DNA of 64,000 nt. It comes from Neobacillus niacini. Lineage in GTDB: Bacteria; Bacillota; Bacilli; Bacillales; Cytobacillaceae. A model generated the notes under the pieces. That model was not told the DNA's origin. It saw nothing but the letters and a program-made list of their open reading frames with translations, and did no database searches. The stretch is from contig NZ_JAUSZN010000001.1 in the NCBI RefSeq assembly GCF_030817595.1, forward strand, positions 4,905,501-4,969,500. Reading direction: 5' to 3'. Position numbers and translations under genes: made by a program. Of the stretch, positions 44,131 to 52,974 are shown one piece after another (position 1 is the stretch's first letter; every line of letters starts with the position of its first letter).

Positions 44131-45473
44131 ATGATACCTAAACTAAAACCAATCAATCCACAAGTAGAGAATAAACACAACCCATTATACATTCCGGTTG
44201 CAGGTAAGTTTTGGATAAGCCATTGTTTTGCACTTTTATGGTTATGCATTTCGATTTATATAGCTCACCCTTGGTTAGAAGATTTAGCTGATCATGTATC
44301 TGGCTTTACTTATCATTGGTGGGCTAGCGTATATTCCGGGTTATATGAACGCTTTTCTAGTCATAAGCCTAATTTTAGATCGCCAGCCCCCCTCTAAGAA
44401 TGAAAATCCTCAAGATGACATAACGATACTTATCGCTGCACATAATGAAGAAGATAAAATTCTCCAAACGTTGCAATATATAGATAGACAAGACTATTTA
44501 GGTAAAGTAATGGTAATAGTCATTGATAACTGTTCAACAGATGAAACAGTTAATAAAGTGAGAAAGGCAAAGAAAAAATTATCGATTGATATAAGGTTGG
44601 TTCATGAAAAAAACTGGAAAGTTTCACGCACTAAATTATGCACTAAAGTTTGTTTCCACACCCTATTTCATTACCTTGGATGCTGATACACTACTTCATC
44701 GTTCTTCTATCCGTTATCTTGTATCAAGGATGAAATCCAGTCCAGAAGAAGTTTGTGCCGTCGCAGGCAGTGTATTAGCGAAAAACAGTAGAGAAAATTT
44801 ATTAACTAAAATGCAAGAATGGGATTATTTCTTGGGCATCGCATCCATTAAGAGACTACAGGGGCTATATCAGGGGACCTTAGTCGCCCAAGGTGCATAC
44901 AGTCTGTACAAAACACAATGTATTAAAGAAGTGGGAGGTTGGCCGGACGCCATTGGCGAGGATATTGTTTTAACCTGGCGTTTGCTAGGGAGAAAATGGA
45001 AGGTTTATTTTGAGCCATGTGCAGTTGCCTTTACGGAAGTTCCCAGCTCCTTTAAACATTTGGTACGGCAACGAGCAAGGTGGGCAAGAGGCATGATTGA
45101 GGGATTGCATGAAGTAAAACCTTGGAAACAGCCTCAAATTTATGTGAAATATTTGACCGGAATCAATTTAATCATGCCTTATCTGGATTTAACCTTTACA
45201 TTATGTTGGATTCCCGGACTCCTATTGGCGTTTTTTGGGAACTTCTTGATTGTTGGTCCTGCCACATTATTTGTTCTACCTTTAACACTAATCAGTTATA
45301 GTTTCCTCTATTTCTATCAAAGAAATTATGTATTCAAACGTTTAAAACTTAGAATTCGTAAAAATATAATAGGCTTTATCTTCTACTTTCTTTGCTACCA
45401 AATGATCATGTCTCCTGTGTCTGTTTACGGTTATCTGCAAGAGATTCTTAAATTCAAAAGAAAATGGAAGTAA
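44131..45473 (+). pseudogene. Family 2 glycosyltransferase, two frameshifts
   Basis: Three successive frames make one IcaA/PgaC-like membrane glycosyltransferase. Frame 1 (44131 to about 44300) gives an N-terminal membrane helix. Frame 2 (44294 to about 44610) gives ALLIIGGLAYIPGYMNAFLV and ILIAAHNEEDKI. Frame 3 (44604-45473) gives TGKFHALNYALK, the metal site DADT, EDIVLTWRL, the acceptor motif QRARWARGM and C-terminal helices. The second shift lies in an A7 tract (44607-44613); one A fewer restores VHEKTGKFHALN. A +1 shift is also needed near 44290-44310. Such enzymes polymerise exopolysaccharides. It is either a decayed gene or carries assembly errors. Confidence 0.8.
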
Positions 45474-45481
45474 ATAACCAT

Positions 45482-45533
45482 TGGGACGGTTCTTGTGGTC
45501 AAAAGTTAACTAATAAACCAAAAGAACCGTCCC
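45482..45533. repeat. Dispersed repeat, copy 3, forming an inverted repeat
   Basis: GGGACGGTTCTT (45483-45494) and AAGAACCGTCCC (45522-45533) form a 12-bp perfect inverted repeat around 27 nt. Copies 1 and 2 have only the left arm. Confidence 0.7.
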
Positions 45534-45544
45534 TACATACCAGA

Positions 45545-45573
45545 AATCCCCACCTGATGGTGAGGATTTTTTT
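45545..45573 (+). terminator. Rho-independent terminator
   Basis: AATCCCCACC pairs with GGTGAGGATT (one mismatch), TGAT loop, then TTTTT. It serves the glycosyltransferase gene and abuts the convergent MFS gene stop. Confidence 0.65.
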
Positions 45574-45574
45574 A

Positions 45575-47086
45575 TTATTGCTGTGCTGCAGGCTTGATTT
45601 GTCTGTTGCCCTGCTGTTCTAACTTTCTAACGACTTCTTCACTTGTATCCACGCGTTTAACGAATAGGGCTAATACGAGAGCCACGATGTTAATCGCTAA
45701 TGTCACATAGAATGAATATTGAATCCCGGCTAATAAAGCTTGCTGTGTTAATAAAGCCGTGGAAGCTTCTGTTAGAGTCGTTGGATCGACACTAGCCATA
45801 AGGCTTTTAGCTTCTGTTTTTGTCACTGAGTTCATAATGGTTACGAGAACTGCTGTACCGATGGAACCAGACACTTGCTGAGCAGTGTTGTTAATCGCAG
45901 TACCATGTGGGTTTAACACAGTTGGTAATTGGTTTAAACCATTTGTCATAATCGGCATCATGACCATGGACATACCCAGCATACGTAATGTGTAGACAAG
46001 AATAATATAGGTGTAGCTAGAATCAATTTGTAAATGCGCCAGCATATACGTAGAAACGCCGGTAACGGTCAGCCCGATTACTCCTAGTATACGTGGACCA
46101 AATTTATCGAAAAGTTTACCTGTGATTGGCGACATAATCCCCATTACAATCGCACCCGGAAGCATCATTAACCCTGAATCAAGTGGTGAAATCCCGCGAA
46201 CATTTTGTACATAAGCAGGTGTTAAAATCATACCTGAGAACATAGCTACTGCGTTGACAATCGCAATGACAGATCCAAGTGCAAACATTGGATATTTATA
46301 AACACGTAAATCTAATAATGGCTGATCCATCTTTAATTGACGAACAATAAAGGCGATTAAGGCAATACCACCAACGATAATAGTCGTTAAGACGATGGTA
46401 TCGTCCCAGCCGTCGGAGCTTGCTGAACTTACACCATAGAGTAATCCGCCAAAACCGATTGACGATAATACCACTGACAGGTAATCAAGTGTAGCATTTT
46501 TATTTTGTTCCATTACATTTTCTAGCTTCCAAACAGCCAATAATAAACTAATGACGGCTAATGGTAAAATCATTTCAAACAGTACGCGCCAGTCGTAGTA
46601 TTCTACGATATAACCGGAAAGCGTTGGTCCGATGGCTGGTGCTGTAATCATAACTAAACCGAAAATTCCCATTGCCGTACCACGTTTTTCGCGTGGGAAG
46701 CTTACTAACATAATGTTCATTAATAAAGGTCCCATGACGGAAGAACCGGCTGCCTGAATCATGCGTCCAGTAAGTAAAAGACCAAAATTTTGCGCAAAGG
46801 CTGCGAGTGCTGTACCCAGTGTGAAAAGTGCCATGGATGTAATGTATAAACTACGATTTGAAAACCGTGTTAGTAAGAAGGCGGACGCCGGAATTAAAAT
46901 CCCGCTGACTAGCATATAGCCTGTAGCTAACCATTGTACCGTTGAATAATCTTTAATTCCTAAATCGACCATAATCGATGGAAGTGCTACGTTTAAGAGC
47001 GAGTTATTTAAAAAAGAAACAAATGCTCCAACGAATAATATTGCAATCATTAAATATGGTGGTTTCTTTTGTAAGGATGTATCCAT
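45575..47086 (-). CDS. DHA2-family MFS multidrug efflux transporter (EmrB/QacA type)
   Basis: This 503-residue exporter has about 14 membrane helices and DHA2 motifs: FLNNSLLNVALPSIMVDLG (motif D1), LLTGRMIQAAGSSVMGPLL, and motif C-like GLVMITAPAIGPTLSGYIV. It is a proton antiporter for drugs or cationic compounds. It lies 19 nt downstream of a TetR-family repressor gene in the same direction, with three operator palindromes upstream of that gene. The pair is therefore a repressor-pump operon. Confidence 0.9.
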   Translation of the reverse strand: MDTSLQKKPPYLMIAILFVGAFVSFLNNSLLNVALPSIMVDLGIKDYSTVQWLATGYMLVSGILIPASAFLLTRFSNRSLYITSMALFTLGTALAAFAQNFGLLLTGRMIQAAGSSVMGPLLMNIMLVSFPREKRGTAMGIFGLVMITAPAIGPTLSGYIVEYYDWRVLFEMILPLAVISLLLAVWKLENVMEQNKNATLDYLSVVLSSIGFGGLLYGVSSASSDGWDDTIVLTTIIVGGIALIAFIVRQLKMDQPLLDLRVYKYPMFALGSVIAIVNAVAMFSGMILTPAYVQNVRGISPLDSGLMMLPGAIVMGIMSPITGKLFDKFGPRILGVIGLTVTGVSTYMLAHLQIDSSYTYIILVYTLRMLGMSMVMMPIMTNGLNQLPTVLNPHGTAINNTAQQVSGSIGTAVLVTIMNSVTKTEAKSLMASVDPTTLTEASTALLTQQALLAGIQYSFYVTLAINIVALVLALFVKRVDTSEEVVRKLEQQGNRQIKPAAQQ

Positions 47087-47105
47087 ATATTTTTTTCTCC
47101 CTTTT

Positions 47106-47720
47106 CTAATTTTTTTGCAAGCCTCTTTTTAGAAGGTCTATCTGTACGAGATAATTTTTAAGCGCTTCTTCATCGCTATATTCTTTAACGAACAGTTGAA
47201 CAAGGTTCTGAAAGGTAACGCCCATCAGAATTTTTAATACATGATGTAGTTCTTGTTCATCTTGAATGTTCAATTTACTTGTATCAATTAATTTGATGGT
47301 AGTAAAATATTGGGTTTTCTGAGTTTCCTCATAAACATCATTTGCTAAGGTTTTTTCATGTTTATAGTTCATATTTAAATAAACATTTTTAAAGAAGTTT
47401 TTGTGTTCTTGATCTCGATGAACCTCGAGCATAAATTGAAAGGTAGCAATAAACGTCTCAAATAAATCTCCGTTTTTGTCCATAAGAACGGAAATAAATC
47501 GACGATTACTTTTTTCCGCTAATTGATTTAACAAGTAATAAAATAAATCCTCTTTATCCTCAAAATATTGATAAAAGCTGCCCCTCGGGATTCCAGCACT
47601 TTTGATAATGTTAGCAACGGATGCTTCATGTAACGGAACTCTAGAAAATTCCTTTTTAGCAGCCGCAATTAAAGTTTCCTGTTTTTCCTTCGATAAGTGA
47701 AAATACGTTTGTTTTGGCAT
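47106..47720 (-). CDS. TetR-family transcriptional repressor
   Basis: This 204-residue regulator begins MPKQTYFHLSKEKQETLIAA with the TetR HTH following (SVANIIKSAGIPRGSFYQYF, about residues 29-48). The C-terminal domain is helical and ligand-binding. It is cotranscribed with the DHA2 exporter and presumably represses it until an inducer binds. I start at 47720, where TAGGAG lies 7 nt upstream; an earlier frame extension runs through an operator. Confidence 0.88.
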   Translation of the reverse strand: MPKQTYFHLSKEKQETLIAAAKKEFSRVPLHEASVANIIKSAGIPRGSFYQYFEDKEDLFYYLLNQLAEKSNRRFISVLMDKNGDLFETFIATFQFMLEVHRDQEHKNFFKNVYLNMNYKHEKTLANDVYEETQKTQYFTTIKLIDTSKLNIQDEQELHHVLKILMGVTFQNLVQLFVKEYSDEEALKNYLVQIDLLKRGLQKN

Positions 47721-47740
47721 ATTCATTCTCCTATCTGCAA

Positions 47741-47823
47741 TGTGACACCGTGTCACAACTGAGTACTAACAGATTATAAATGACACCGTGTCACAAGTCA
47801 ACAAAAAAGTGACACAGTGTCAT
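47741..47823. promoter_or_regulatory. Three operator palindromes GTGACACnGTGTCAC
   Basis: TGTGACACCGTGTCACA (47741-47757), TGACACCGTGTCA (47781-47793) and GTGACACAGTGTCAT (47809-47823) are near-perfect inverted repeats with a single central base, centred 38 and 29 bp apart. They cover the promoter region of the TetR gene and are almost certainly its operators. Confidence 0.8.
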
Positions 47824-47932
47824 TGTTGGTGCCTGTCACCTTTTTTAATTGAGGCTATTAAATTCGGAATGTTATTAATTTTGTGTTTTAATAGAATAAT
47901 ACGTTAAAGTAGTGAAAAGGAGTGGAAGATAG

Positions 47933-48832
47933 TTGCTAACAAACCATTTAGATTTTAGACTTGAACCGCAATTAAAAGAGCTCTATGAGGAACATAAGAG
48001 AAGGGCTGCAAAAATAGATTGGGGCTATCATGATTTCTTGCCTTGGGATAAAGCACAGGATTTTAAGAGGGTGCCTTGGAAGCCTGAGCAGGTAACACTG
48101 CCCGCGGGTGTTGTAACAGCTGTAGAGACGGCTCTTTTGACTGAAGTGAATCTACCTTGGTTCACATCCCATTTAGATCAAACCTTTAAAGGGTCTCTTT
48201 CTGTCATCAAGGATTTTGTCCATACCTGGACAGCAGAAGAAGATCAACATTCAAACCTTTTGGAGACCTATCTTTTGATAACAAGAAACGCAGATCCTAA
48301 ACGTATTCGTCAATTGCACAAGATGACGGTAGAAGGAGGATGGGAACCGGATTTTCATACCCCTTTTGAGACGATGGTCTATACGTCGCTCCAAGAACTT
48401 GCAACTATGGTGTTTTATTATAATGTTGCGAAGGTAGCAGGGCCTCATGATAAAGAATTGGCTACGCTCCTCAGACGTCTCGCCAAGGATGAAACACTGC
48501 ATTATGCTTTTTATCGCGATGTTATCAAGCTACATTTGCAGTTGGAACCGAACTATTGCTACTATCTTGGTTATGTGATCAAGAATTTTCAGATGCCTGG
48601 TACAGTCATGCCTGATTTTGAAGACCGGATGGCCATTATTGCAAAAGAAGCCAATTACGGGCCGCTTGAGTACTTTGATCAAGTGCTGGATGTCATTGTT
48701 GACTATTGGGACATTGAAAACTTGAGACCGATTGCTCCTGAAGCAGAAAAGGCACGGTTGGATATTCTTAACTACCATGCAAGGCTTAAACGTGTAAGAG
48801 ATCGATTTTATGCTGGTGCTAACCGTAAATAA
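47933..48832 (+). CDS. Acyl-ACP desaturase-like ferritin-fold protein
   Basis: This 299-residue soluble protein resembles the FA_desaturase_2 family (plant-type stearoyl-ACP desaturase fold). Its di-iron motifs appear as WTAEEDQHSNLLETYLL (EExxH, about residues 101-105) and DETLHYAFYRDVI (DExxH, about 188-192), with another Glu in TSLQELATMVFY. Enzymes of this type introduce a double bond into acyl-ACP using a di-iron centre. The start is TTG at 47933 with AAGGAGTGG upstream. It stands alone, and substrate and electron donor are unknown. Confidence 0.85.
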   Translation: MLTNHLDFRLEPQLKELYEEHKRRAAKIDWGYHDFLPWDKAQDFKRVPWKPEQVTLPAGVVTAVETALLTEVNLPWFTSHLDQTFKGSLSVIKDFVHTWTAEEDQHSNLLETYLLITRNADPKRIRQLHKMTVEGGWEPDFHTPFETMVYTSLQELATMVFYYNVAKVAGPHDKELATLLRRLAKDETLHYAFYRDVIKLHLQLEPNYCYYLGYVIKNFQMPGTVMPDFEDRMAIIAKEANYGPLEYFDQVLDVIVDYWDIENLRPIAPEAEKARLDILNYHARLKRVRDRFYAGANRK

Positions 48833-48867
48833 AGGTGCTATGTTGGGAATCGCTGCGAAACATATTT

Positions 48868-48958
48868 GCAGGTAAATGATAGGTTTTGGAAGATAGAATG
48901 GTTAATCAGGCAGATAAACAAATGAATAATGCAGGTAGGAAGTAGTTTTCCGCAGGTA
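48868..48958 (+). repeat. GCAGRTA phased repeat, locus b (71-bp exact repeat)
   Basis: Units begin at 48868, 48910, 48931 and 48952, at 21- or 42-bp steps. Bases 48868-48938 are repeated exactly at 49098-49168. Confidence 0.8.
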
Positions 48959-49097
48959 AGAGTTTTTTCATGAAAGAAAAGGTAATATAAAATTTGCCTA
49001 TACCCTTTTGATTACGCCTATTTCTTCCATCCAATTACTAGAGCCGGGCTGACGCCAGGCTTTTTCAATTAGGCGGGTATACATTCGATGCAGAAAC

Positions 49098-49188
49098 GCA
49101 GGTAAATGATAGGTTTTGGAAGATAGAATGGTTAATCAGGCAGATAAACAAATGAATAATGCAGGTAGAGAGGAGTTTTAGGCAGGTA
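49098..49188 (+). repeat. GCAGRTA phased repeat, locus c
   Basis: Units begin at 49098, 49140, 49161 and 49182, the same 42/21/21-bp steps as locus b. The first 71 bp are identical to 48868-48938. No gene is supported between 48833 and 49255. Confidence 0.8.
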
Positions 49189-49255
49189 AACTGAACCCGG
49201 TGCCAGGGACCATGTCACACCAACTTAGTATGGTAACTAATCGATTCCATCTTGG

Positions 49256-49543
49256 CTATCGCTTCTGTCTCCGCTCATTTGATTTTTTTATTTTCATTAA
49301 TTTTGTGGAAGGCTGTTTCCGGATCCATTTAAGGTAACGTGATAGTTGGGGATCGTCTTTTAATTCAGGGATGGTTGTTAATCGTGCTGCGATCTCCGCA
49401 TTGGTATAAAGGGCATGGATTTGTTTATGACAAGGGATACATAAGTTGGCCGTAGGTCCAAATGTACCACCCATTTCTTTGGGCAGCAGATGATGAACAG
49501 TTGTCTCAACCTCCTCTCGCTCACAAAGTTCACATTTACCCAT
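49256..49543 (-). CDS. HNH nuclease-like protein (YisB-like)
   Basis: This 95-residue protein has an HNH core with zinc knuckles: CELCER (residues 4-9), TTVHHLLPKEMGG with the catalytic His pair, and NLCIPCHKQIH. It resembles B. subtilis YisB in size and motif order. HNH proteins of this kind may cut DNA, but whether this is an active nuclease is not known. AAAGGAGG precedes the ATG. It lies next to repeats but not in any recognisable mobile element. Confidence 0.8.
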   Translation of the reverse strand: MGKCELCEREEVETTVHHLLPKEMGGTFGPTANLCIPCHKQIHALYTNAEIAARLTTIPELKDDPQLSRYLKWIRKQPSTKLMKIKKSNERRQKR

Positions 49544-49816
49544 TCGGATGCCTCCTTTAGATTCCTAACCATTGCTAGCGTACTATGATCAAATCATGCT
49601 CACCAGACCACAAGGTATTTATTTGCATTTATTCCTTTTTACATTCATTCAAACGATTGGTATATGTATATTACCAGAGCCTGGCAGCACCTAGATAATT
49701 TTTAAAAAGATTACGTTTTTATAAAAAGTCTTATGATGGATGTTCGTCCAAGCCATTTTCCATACTCTTAATAAACTAACTATATAAATAAGTTTGTTAT
49801 GAAGGGAGTAAGGAAA

Positions 49817-50953
49817 ATGCCAGGTAAGAAAAAACACCATAAGCATCATCATGGTAAAGACCAGAAAGACAAAAAGGAAAAACACGATCATAACGATAAG
49901 CATGATGGTGGCAATAAGCAAGATCAAAACGACAAGCACGATGGCGGCAATAAACAGGACAAAAACGATAAGCATGGAGGTGGCAAAAAGCACGACAATA
50001 ACGACAAGCACGGTGGCGACAATAAGCAGGACAAGTGCGAAAACAAGCATGATGATTGTATGAAGCAGGATGATAAAGACAAACACGATGATTGTGGCTG
50101 TAAAAAGCAGGACAATAACAACAAGCATGATGATTGCCACAAGCAGGACAAGAATGACAAACATGATTGTGGCTGTAAAAAGCAGGACAATAACAACAAG
50201 CATGATGATTGCCACAAGCAGGACAAGAATGACAAACATGATTGTGGCTGTAAAAAGCAGGACAATAACAACAAGCATGATAATTGCCACAAGCAGGACA
50301 AGAATGACAAACATGATTGTGGCTGTAAAAAGCAGGACAATAACAACAAGCATGATGATTGCCAAAAGCAGGACAAGAATGACAAACATGATTGTGGCTG
50401 TAAAAAGCAGGACAATAACAACAAGCATGATGATTGCAACAAAAAGGACAAGAATGACAAACACCATGATTGCGGCTGTAAAAGGCAAAACAAAAACAAC
50501 CACCACAATGATGGCGGCAAGTGGGACAATAACAACAGGCATGATGATTACGACAAACAGGACATGAAAAACAAACACCATGATTGTGGCTGTAAAAAGC
50601 AAAACAAAAACAACCAACACAATGATGGCCGCAAGTGGAACAATAACAACAGGCATGATGATTACGACAAAAAGGACATGAATAACAAACACCATGATTG
50701 TGGCTGTAAAAAGCAAAACAAAAACAACCAACACAATGATGGCGGCAAGTGGAACAATAACAACAGGCATGATGATTACGACAAACAGGACATGAATAAC
50801 AAACACCATGATTGTGGCTGTAACAAACAAGACGATAGATGGGGTCAAATGAATGATAATGATTATAATCATTACCAAAAGCAAAACAATGATTATAATG
50901 AACGCAGACCATGCAGGAATATTGGTTGTATATTTAGATGTAGATGTTGGTAA
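49817..50953 (+). CDS. Cys/His/Asp/Lys-rich tandem-repeat protein, 378 aa
   Basis: Almost the whole protein is built of H, D, K, N, Q, G and C. The N-terminal third has short HDGGNKQDKND-like units. The middle has five 25-residue repeats with DCGCKKQDNNNKHDDC. The last third has 38-residue repeats with HHDCGCKKQNKNN and RHDDYDK. The C-terminus is different, Asn/Tyr/Arg-rich and ending in IFRCRCW. There is no signal peptide or membrane segment. The HDC/DCGC pattern suggests heavy metal-ion binding, and the style recalls spore-coat proteins. The ATG at 49817 has GAAGGGAG 8 nt upstream. Long frames on the opposite strand are repeat artefacts. Confidence 0.75.
   Translation: MPGKKKHHKHHHGKDQKDKKEKHDHNDKHDGGNKQDQNDKHDGGNKQDKNDKHGGGKKHDNNDKHGGDNKQDKCENKHDDCMKQDDKDKHDDCGCKKQDNNNKHDDCHKQDKNDKHDCGCKKQDNNNKHDDCHKQDKNDKHDCGCKKQDNNNKHDNCHKQDKNDKHDCGCKKQDNNNKHDDCQKQDKNDKHDCGCKKQDNNNKHDDCNKKDKNDKHHDCGCKRQNKNNHHNDGGKWDNNNRHDDYDKQDMKNKHHDCGCKKQNKNNQHNDGRKWNNNNRHDDYDKKDMNNKHHDCGCKKQNKNNQHNDGGKWNNNNRHDDYDKQDMNNKHHDCGCNKQDDRWGQMNDNDYNHYQKQNNDYNERRPCRNIGCIFRCRCW
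50090..50917 (+). repeat. In-gene tandem repeats of 75 bp and 114 bp
   Basis: GATTGTGGCTGTAAAAAGCA recurs at 50090, 50165, 50240, 50315 and 50390, exactly 75 bp apart. CACCATGATTG then recurs at 50462, 50576, 50690 and 50804, exactly 114 bp apart. Both are multiples of three and keep the frame. Confidence 0.85.
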
Positions 50954-50958
50954 TTTTG

Positions 50959-50998
50959 AAAGGGAGCATGCTATTTACTTAGCAAGCTCCCTTTTGAT
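50959..50998. terminator. Terminator between convergent genes
   Basis: AAAGGGAGC/GCTCCCTTT with an 18-nt interior that can extend the pairing (TGCT/AGCA). It is followed by a short T-run and lies between the repeat-protein and YmaF stops. Confidence 0.6.
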
Positions 50999-51023
50999 GT
51001 ATGCAGGTAACAACAGGGGTAAT

Positions 51024-51398
51024 CTAGAGACTTGTTCTACCACTATAAAAGTGTCTATGCGGACGGACTCCTTCGATGGTGGTGACACCATTAAATTCGT
51101 GATAATGGCCACCGTTTGGAAGCGGAATGGCCGGACCTGTTACTCCCTGTATTTGGTGTCTATGTCTGTCATCAACAGAAGTAAAGGTAAAATATCGATG
51201 GGTATGCGGGACCCCAGTGGGTGCTGGCTCTGTTGTTCCAGCGTATTGATGGCTGTGTCCATCTTCAAAAGAGGTAATCCCGCTAAAGCTGTGAACATGA
51301 ACAGGCCTTCCATCCCAAGATGTAATATACATTCGATGGGAATGCATCGGGTCTGAACCATCTGAAGCATACATAAAGCCAGAAACAGGGATATCCAT
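51024..51398 (-). CDS. ymaF: YmaF family His-rich protein
   Basis: This 124-residue protein has repeated H-x-H pairs every 20-25 residues (PMHSHRMYI, VHVHSFSG, DGHSHQYAG, VPHTHRYF, RHRHQIQGV, GHYHEFNG, RPHRHFYSG), the YmaF-family pattern. The repeats suggest a beta-propeller-like or metal-binding structure; the function is unknown. I start at 51398, where AGGAGTG lies about 8 nt upstream. It faces the Cys/His-rich repeat protein across a terminator. Confidence 0.85.
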   Translation of the reverse strand: MDIPVSGFMYASDGSDPMHSHRMYITSWDGRPVHVHSFSGITSFEDGHSHQYAGTTEPAPTGVPHTHRYFTFTSVDDRHRHQIQGVTGPAIPLPNGGHYHEFNGVTTIEGVRPHRHFYSGRTSL

Positions 51399-51915
51399 GG
51401 AAATCACTCCTAAAAAGCTTTTTAACACAGTATTCAACCTCAACCTAATTAGTGCTATTGCCCCATAGAGAAATTCTAAGACATATTATTTCAATGCTAA
51501 AATTTCATAAAATCTTCTATAGTAAGAGACAATTATTTTACCTGAGACAAGATGAAAACCTTTATATGATAGGATTTATCCCATTTTCACACAATCGTTT
51601 AATTATCACTTCCGGCTGGGAGAATTCGTCGATAAATGTTGAAAGCTATCTTTTTTGGCGGGAATTGAAAAACTAGATTTGAAAACAACCCTCCTCCTCG
51701 ACAAGAAACTATCTTGAAATGTTACTAGAGTTCGTTTTTCAAAAGGGGTTGGGATGGTTTTAATCAAACGTTTGATTGATAGGGAAGTTTGCAGAGAAGT
51801 GTCGAAGTCTGTGTGGAGATATAGTAAAATGAAAGCATCGGGTTTCTGGGAGTGAATGGATGTTGAGTCTATATAATATTTTGAATAAACAGTTGCTAAA
51901 AGAAGGTTATGAAGC
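51399..51915. other. Non-coding stretch with a TetR-type palindrome
   Basis: About 520 bp with the divergent starts of ymaF and the coiled-coil pair. Only the palindrome at 51761-51778 is recognised; the 74- and 103-codon frames in it have no family features or start signals. Confidence 0.45.
51761..51778. promoter_or_regulatory. Palindrome TAATCAAACGTTTGATTG
   Basis: The 16-bp core AATCAAACGTTTGATT is a perfect inverted repeat identical to the core at 20122-20137. It lies about 140 bp upstream of the coiled-coil gene pair and could be its operator. Confidence 0.5.
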
Positions 51916-52974
51916 ATGATCGCCGATTTGCTTACTACGTTAGAAGATGAAAAGGACCAATGGATTTTTCAAGCGATTGACCGTTTTAATGAGCGGTTTC
52001 TGGTCTTTGGATATCAAAGGGATGGAACTGCTGAGGATCAGGTTACCGAGATGAAAAACAACGAGCATAGCATGTACAAGGAGAGGAGTCTTGATCTCGA
52101 ACGGATGGAGATAGAGCTGAAAACGCTGGTAGAAGGCTTGGCGGCGGATGAGCGAACGATCGAGAACCTAGAGTTAACCTGTGATGTTTTGCAAAAGGAA
52201 CTTGCGATTTACGAAGATGAAGAAAAGGTCTTGGATCAGATTCAGTTGGAAAAGTTCGAGTGCTTATTGGACGACAAGTTTACTTTTGATAGAAAGGATC
52301 AGGTCGTCTTTAAGGAGAGAAAAGTATCTAGGTTGTTGGAAAGCTACAACCTAGTCGAGATGGAAATGGTAGATTTTTATCAAAGGCAGCTCTCCCGTAT
52401 TTGGGTGTTGATGTCACGTAGTATGCAAAACATTGATTCGACAGCAAAGGTTGATTTTAAAACGGATCCGCCGCTGATTGAGCTTTCTTTGAAGCACGGA
52501 CGGGGTCTTGACCACTATTTAAAATCAGGGAATTTTGAAGAGGATTATCGGATAGTGCTTGATACGTTGGTGCGAAATAACGAAAGTGTGTACGACTATT
52601 ATGTCAGCCAAGTGGAACAGTTTAAGGACAATGGGAAAGCGGAAATCTTGGGGCTCTGGGAACGTAAGAACGATCAGAAAAAATTAGCAGCAGAAACCCT
52701 GAGTGATCTTCAAGAAAAAAAGGCGCAAAGGGAAGCTCGTATTTTAGAACTGCAGGATCAGTTAGGTAGAGCGAAGTCGGAGTGGGAACAGAATAGGCTG
52801 CGCCCCAAAGTGCTGGAGGATATGTTAAAAGAAGAGTTTGTGAAACTTGTGTCAAACTGGCAGGAGAAGTTATTCGCGGAGAGTGCTTCTGATGAGGAAC
52901 GGTGGGCCTATCACCAATACTGCCAAATTATCTTAAAGCAAGCGGAGAGGATCATTGGAAATGAATACGTCTAA
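51916..52974 (+). CDS. Coiled-coil protein of unknown function
   Basis: This 352-residue soluble protein is almost entirely helical with heptad-like, Glu/Lys/Leu-rich coiled-coil stretches (about residues 45-110 and 225-290). It has no signal peptide, membrane segment, Walker motif or metal site. AGAAGG precedes the ATG. The next gene, overlapping by 14 nt, encodes another coiled-coil protein with a C-terminal membrane anchor. The pair probably forms a complex tethered to the membrane. I do not recognise either. Confidence 0.7.
   Translation: MIADLLTTLEDEKDQWIFQAIDRFNERFLVFGYQRDGTAEDQVTEMKNNEHSMYKERSLDLERMEIELKTLVEGLAADERTIENLELTCDVLQKELAIYEDEEKVLDQIQLEKFECLLDDKFTFDRKDQVVFKERKVSRLLESYNLVEMEMVDFYQRQLSRIWVLMSRSMQNIDSTAKVDFKTDPPLIELSLKHGRGLDHYLKSGNFEEDYRIVLDTLVRNNESVYDYYVSQVEQFKDNGKAEILGLWERKNDQKKLAAETLSDLQEKKAQREARILELQDQLGRAKSEWEQNRLRPKVLEDMLKEEFVKLVSNWQEKLFAESASDEERWAYHQYCQIILKQAERIIGNEYV

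Noticed and set aside
49691..50912. Two long minus-strand frames (371 and 397 codons) opposite the Cys/His-rich repeat gene
   Set aside because: The repeat unit lengths are multiples of three, so every frame stays open. The predicted products are strings of one or two residue types without ribosome binding sites; the plus frame has a good start and coherent termini.
50090..50917. Possible CRISPR array
   Set aside because: The periods of 75 and 114 bp are continuous coding repeats with no variable spacers, and no cas genes are present.
51452..51917. 74-codon plus and 103-codon minus frames
   Set aside because: They overlap each other and the palindrome, without ribosome binding sites or recognisable domains.
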